Shown here piece after piece: positions 5,225-7,281 of a DNA stretch of 7,281 bases. Source of the stretch: Rhizobacter sp. (GTDB lineage Bacteria; Pseudomonadota; Gammaproteobacteria; Burkholderiales; Burkholderiaceae); assembly GCA_014379885.1 (NCBI GenBank), contig JACMKW010000325.1, positions 1 to 7,281 on the forward strand, read 5' to 3'. Numbering within the stretch: position 1 is the stretch's first letter; every line of letters begins with the position of its first letter. The notes under the pieces are model-generated. The model saw only the letters and a program-made list of their open reading frames with translations, did not search any database and was not told the DNA's origin. Made by a program: the position numbers and the translations under genes.

Positions 5225-5893
5225 GTGCACGCCTCGGTGCTTGAGCCTCAGCTGCGCGAGCAGCCCGACTGGGATCAATCTGCGCAGGCACTCATCGACG
5301 GTTGTGTGGCATTGGCCACCCCAGAACTGAAAGTGCGTTTTCTCGACCGCGTTTGCCTCTCGCTGGGCGACCGGCTGTACCCCGCGTTCTTGCGCTTGCT
5401 GTGCCTTGTGAGCGACAACGCCGATGAGCCCGCAAGGCGTGCGGTGGTGCGAACGCTGACCCACGCGCTGGCCACCGGGCGGCTCCCCTCAGGGCGCTTG
5501 CAGGCATGGGGCGGGCACCGCAGCGAGCAGCAGGCCTGGTCTGCCAGCACACGCAGCCTCGGCCCGCTCGAATACCTGTGCGCATGGCCAGGCCGGCGCG
5601 ACAGCGAACTGGCCATGCCCGACTTCGCTGCCGCCACTCGCTCCGTCATTTCGCTCGTCATGATCGATGACGAAGCCGGCGCGCTCTATCGCCGCAAGCT
5701 CAGGCAAGACATCGACGACCCGCTGGGCGGCGCGCTCAGCCGCACCACCCGCGCTGCACTCGCGGAATTGGTAGACGCATGGGAAGCCGGCGCGCCCACT
5801 GAAGACATGGTGCAACGGCTGACCCTGCACGTGGGCGAAGCCGAAGGCGACGGCCTGAGCGCACTGCATCGCATGCCGCTGCCGCTGCGTTGA
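5225..5893 (+). CDS. Hypothetical helical protein (222 aa)
   Basis: I do not recognise the family. The first possible start after the in-frame TGA is GTG at 5225 (a second GTG follows at 5237). Only a weak GCGAG lies upstream, so independent initiation is uncertain and the true gene may begin at 4979. The protein is soluble and helical. Residues 17-85 look like paired amphipathic helices of HEAT-like type (ALIDGCVALATPEL, RLYPAFLRLLCLVSDNADEPAR, VVRTLTHALATG). Residues 140-190 form a second helical block with RSVISLVMIDDE and RTTRAALAELVDAWEAG. There is no signal peptide or membrane segment. Next downstream, 155 nt away on the same strand, is the 382-residue gene. A scaffold, chaperone or regulatory role would fit a helical cytosolic protein but is not shown. 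Confidence 0.65.
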   Translation: MHASVLEPQLREQPDWDQSAQALIDGCVALATPELKVRFLDRVCLSLGDRLYPAFLRLLCLVSDNADEPARRAVVRTLTHALATGRLPSGRLQAWGGHRSEQQAWSASTRSLGPLEYLCAWPGRRDSELAMPDFAAATRSVISLVMIDDEAGALYRRKLRQDIDDPLGGALSRTTRAALAELVDAWEAGAPTEDMVQRLTLHVGEAEGDGLSALHRMPLPLR

Positions 5894-5938
5894 CACGTGC
5901 ACGCCAAGCACCACGGCGCATCACGCCCTCTGGCGTGC

Positions 5939-5967
5939 CCTAGCTAGGCTACGCACCAGCTAGCTGG
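5939..5967. repeat. Pair of perfect palindromes with AGCT/CTAG cores
   Basis: CCTAGCTAGG (10 bp) and CCAGCTAGCTGG (12 bp) lie side by side about 80-110 nt upstream of the last gene. They resemble the AGCT-centred sites in the divergent region (4831-4929) and before gene A (4402-4410). A double operator for a dimeric regulator is one reading; the regulator is unknown. Confidence 0.45.
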
Positions 5968-6034
5968 GCTGAACGGTCGCACAGAAACTGCAATCTGGCT
6001 GCACCCATGGTGGTGTGCGGCGGATTCAAACCGC

Positions 6035-6040
6035 AAGGAG
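6035..6040 (+). promoter_or_regulatory. Strong ribosome-binding site of the 382-residue gene
   Basis: AAGGAG, 8 nt before ATG 6049, is the best ribosome-binding site in the window. It selects this ATG over an in-frame ATG at 6007 that has no purine-rich site upstream. It suggests high expression, as expected for a structural or secreted protein. Confidence 0.85.
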
Positions 6041-6048
6041 ATCGAACC

Positions 6049-7197
6049 ATGGGTAACGAAGCAGTACAACCGTCGGGCGGCGCCAAACCGACCGGGCCGG
6101 CAGGCACGGTCGAAGTCAAGGCAGACAACGTCCAGTTTCACAACAAGATCCCGCTGACTGCCATTCGCGGGATTGACATGTCGGTGGTGCGAACCAACGG
6201 GGCGATCCCCCAAAACCTGGCTGATTTGCTCACCCGGGCGTATGACCGGCCAGACGTCGCCTACCTCACGGTGATGATGGGCGGCGCACCCATCGGCTCC
6301 TATTCGACGCAGCTCCAAAGCCTGCTGAAAGACGGGGGCAGCCCGCAACTCGAGGCCTACATCGAGTACCGCCACATGATGAACGTTCAGGCGGCCGAAG
6401 AAGCAAAGGTCGACAGCGGTGGGGTCATGTCGGGTACAGAGAAGATGCAGATGGAGGCAGCGCTGGACGATGGCGTGGCGATCGAAGTCATGGCCGCGAT
6501 GCAGCATGCTCAGGGCATGGGTTCGCTCGACTCGAACTCGCAGTTGCAAACTGCTGTCACGTTCAATGGCTTCGACGTGCTGCGCGACATCGAATTCCAA
6601 GGCCTGGGCAAAGACGGTGTGAGCATGCCCAAACCCGCTGAGGTGGCGGCTTTGACTGCTGCAGACGTCACCGCACTCGCGAACGAACTTCTCGGCCCCA
6701 ATGGCGGAAGCCCGGAACTGAGAGCGCACCGTGCGGGCCTGGCCGTGGATCCGGCCAAGCTGGCTGATTTCGATCGGGGCCTGCTGGTCACCATGGGCTC
6801 GGCAATGATCGCCGTGTCAAAAAGCGAAAACGCCGAATGGGCCAAGTCGGTGGGCATCGACACATCGGCCGTCGCGCCAGGCGACATCGACAGAAGCTCT
6901 TCGGAGATTCCCGCCAAGTACCGCGGCAACCTGCTCATGATGCTTGCCTACGTGTTTGCAAAGATGGATGAACGGCTCGAGAAGAAGGTCGTTGACGCAA
7001 TCAATGAATACAACGAGGCGAATGTTGAACTCGGCGCTGCGGAGAAAGCCGGCGACTCCCACGAAGCTTTGTCCAAGAGCGTACAGGGCATGGGGATTAT
7101 GTTGGGAGCCAACATGTCGATGTACGAGAACAACTCCAAGACGTATGCATCTCTCAGCGAGAAGACTAGCAGCGCTCTCAACGCTCTCTGGCGCTGA
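6049..7197 (+). CDS. Cysteine-free hypothetical protein with helical-hairpin C-terminus, possibly secreted (382 aa)
   Basis: The start is fixed by AAGGAG at 6035-6040. I do not recognise the family with confidence. There is no signal peptide, no long membrane segment and no cysteine. Residues 1-25 are flexible (Gly/Pro/Ala). About 26-260 are a mixed, Met-rich body with several helices (NLADLLTRAY, EAALDDGVAIEVMAAMQHA). About 287-331 form a long helix (MMLAYVFAKMDERLEKKVVDA and onward), then a short turn at GDS, then a second helix about 337-381 containing MGIMLGANMSMYENN and LSEKTSSALNALW. This final helical hairpin loosely recalls the helix pairs of EspA/SseB-type type III filament or tip proteins, but the order and length differ, so treat it as a weak resemblance. 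Strong translation signals and a dedicated terminator suggest an abundant, independently ended product. A secreted structural protein is plausible; a cytosolic one is not excluded. Confidence 0.9.
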   Translation: MGNEAVQPSGGAKPTGPAGTVEVKADNVQFHNKIPLTAIRGIDMSVVRTNGAIPQNLADLLTRAYDRPDVAYLTVMMGGAPIGSYSTQLQSLLKDGGSPQLEAYIEYRHMMNVQAAEEAKVDSGGVMSGTEKMQMEAALDDGVAIEVMAAMQHAQGMGSLDSNSQLQTAVTFNGFDVLRDIEFQGLGKDGVSMPKPAEVAALTAADVTALANELLGPNGGSPELRAHRAGLAVDPAKLADFDRGLLVTMGSAMIAVSKSENAEWAKSVGIDTSAVAPGDIDRSSSEIPAKYRGNLLMMLAYVFAKMDERLEKKVVDAINEYNEANVELGAAEKAGDSHEALSKSVQGMGIMLGANMSMYENNSKTYASLSEKTSSALNALWR

Positions 7198-7229
7198 CCG
7201 CGACTCGCCTCCTGCGCTCGGTTCAACAG

Positions 7230-7263
7230 AGACCGGCCCGTCGAAAGACGTGCCGGTCTTTCT
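7230..7263 (+). terminator. Rho-independent terminator after the 382-residue gene
   Basis: AGACCGGC (7230-7237) pairs with GCCGGTCT (7252-7259). After one C/T mismatch, CGTC (7239-7242) pairs with GACG (7247-7250), closed by a GAAA loop. This gives a 12-bp stem with one internal mismatch and a GNRA tetraloop, followed by TTTCT. It begins 32 nt after the stop codon, which fits termination of this gene. Confidence 0.88.
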
Positions 7264-7281
7264 GTATGAGGGCAGATCCGG

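Larger units (their letters stand above)
5894..6048 (+). promoter_or_regulatory. Intergenic region before the 382-residue gene, with two AGCT palindromes
   Basis: A 6-bp hairpin with a CTCT loop (CACGCC 5922-5927, GGCGTG 5932-5937) follows the preceding gene but lacks a T-run. Directly after it come the perfect palindromes CCTAGCTAGG (5939-5948) and CCAGCTAGCTGG (5956-5967), spaced by 7 nt. They contain three CTAG tetranucleotides, a word that is usually rare in proteobacterial DNA. No clear -35/-10 pair is seen. An AAGGAG site (6035-6040) lies 8 nt before the ATG at 6049. Confidence 0.45.

Noticed and set aside
4790..5464. 224-codon minus-strand frame across the divergent region and the plus-strand pair
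   Set aside because: It runs through the palindrome-rich intergenic DNA and opposite two better-supported frames, and its sequence is Gly/Arg/His-rich shadow-like. If the plus-strand pair proved non-coding it would deserve another look.
5922..5937. Hairpin CACGCC-CTCT-GGCGTG as a terminator
   Set aside because: The stem is only 6 bp and no T-run follows, so it is not called as a terminator; it is noted only in the intergenic description.
6007..6048. Upstream in-frame ATG at 6007 for the 382-residue gene
   Set aside because: No ribosome-binding site precedes it, whereas AAGGAG lies 8 nt before ATG 6049.
4327..6048. PIP or hrpII boxes (TTCGC or TTTCG pairs) expected for plant-pathogen type III regulons
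   Set aside because: No such paired motif is seen in the intergenic regions, so the usual hrp control cannot be claimed.
5944..6729. 261-codon minus-strand frame opposite the 382-residue gene
   Set aside because: The plus-strand gene has an AAGGAG site, regular helical protein sequence and a matching terminator; the antisense frame has none of these.

Overview
The window looks like a piece of a GC-rich proteobacterial chromosome, most likely a betaproteobacterium of the Burkholderiales type. That placement is an inference from base composition, codon style and GGAG/AAGGAG ribosome-binding sites; no housekeeping marker is present. There are no RNA genes, transposases, integrases or CRISPR arrays. 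Almost none of the proteins can be given a confident function, so the value of the window lies in its architecture.

Left part, minus strand, read from about 4756 down to 1: a small acidic-headed protein (4756-4457) is followed by three consecutive large genes, A (4326-2329), B (2232-469) and C (399 to beyond the left edge). A, B and C share one N-terminal module: a Pro/Ala-rich head, a hydrophobic helical stretch ending in VGLKGDGGD, and in A and B a linear motif built on FVDP and MFLQ-LGEPGTGFLP. They then diverge. A carries two tandem copies of a roughly 175-residue Trp-rich helical domain. B carries an unrelated C-terminal domain whose HS-LAGG / AAG / SGHYRP signature resembles, from memory, the C-terminal region of plant IQM (IQ-motif calmodulin-binding) proteins. 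C is cut by the window edge. The leader and N-terminal module of A and C are almost identical DNA (1-433 and 3928-4360). This 'one head, different tails' layout is what modular secreted effector or polymorphic toxin families look like.

Right part, plus strand: a 75-residue ORF (4979-5206) and a 222-residue ORF (5225-5893) lie in the same reading frame, separated by one TGA. They are either two genes or one 304-residue gene interrupted by a stop. Then comes a well-supported 382-residue cysteine-free protein (6049-7197) with a strong AAGGAG site, a helical hairpin-like C-terminus, and a GNRA-loop intrinsic terminator (7230-7263).

The divergent intergenic region (4757-4978), the gap before the last gene (5894-6048) and the gap before gene A (4327-4456) all contain AGCT-centred palindromes, including the normally rare CTAG. 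These may be shared operators tying both halves into one regulon. My working hypothesis is an accessory locus of secreted or effector-like proteins with small accessory factors, possibly served by a type III-like system encoded elsewhere. No secretion apparatus gene is visible here, so that is inference only.
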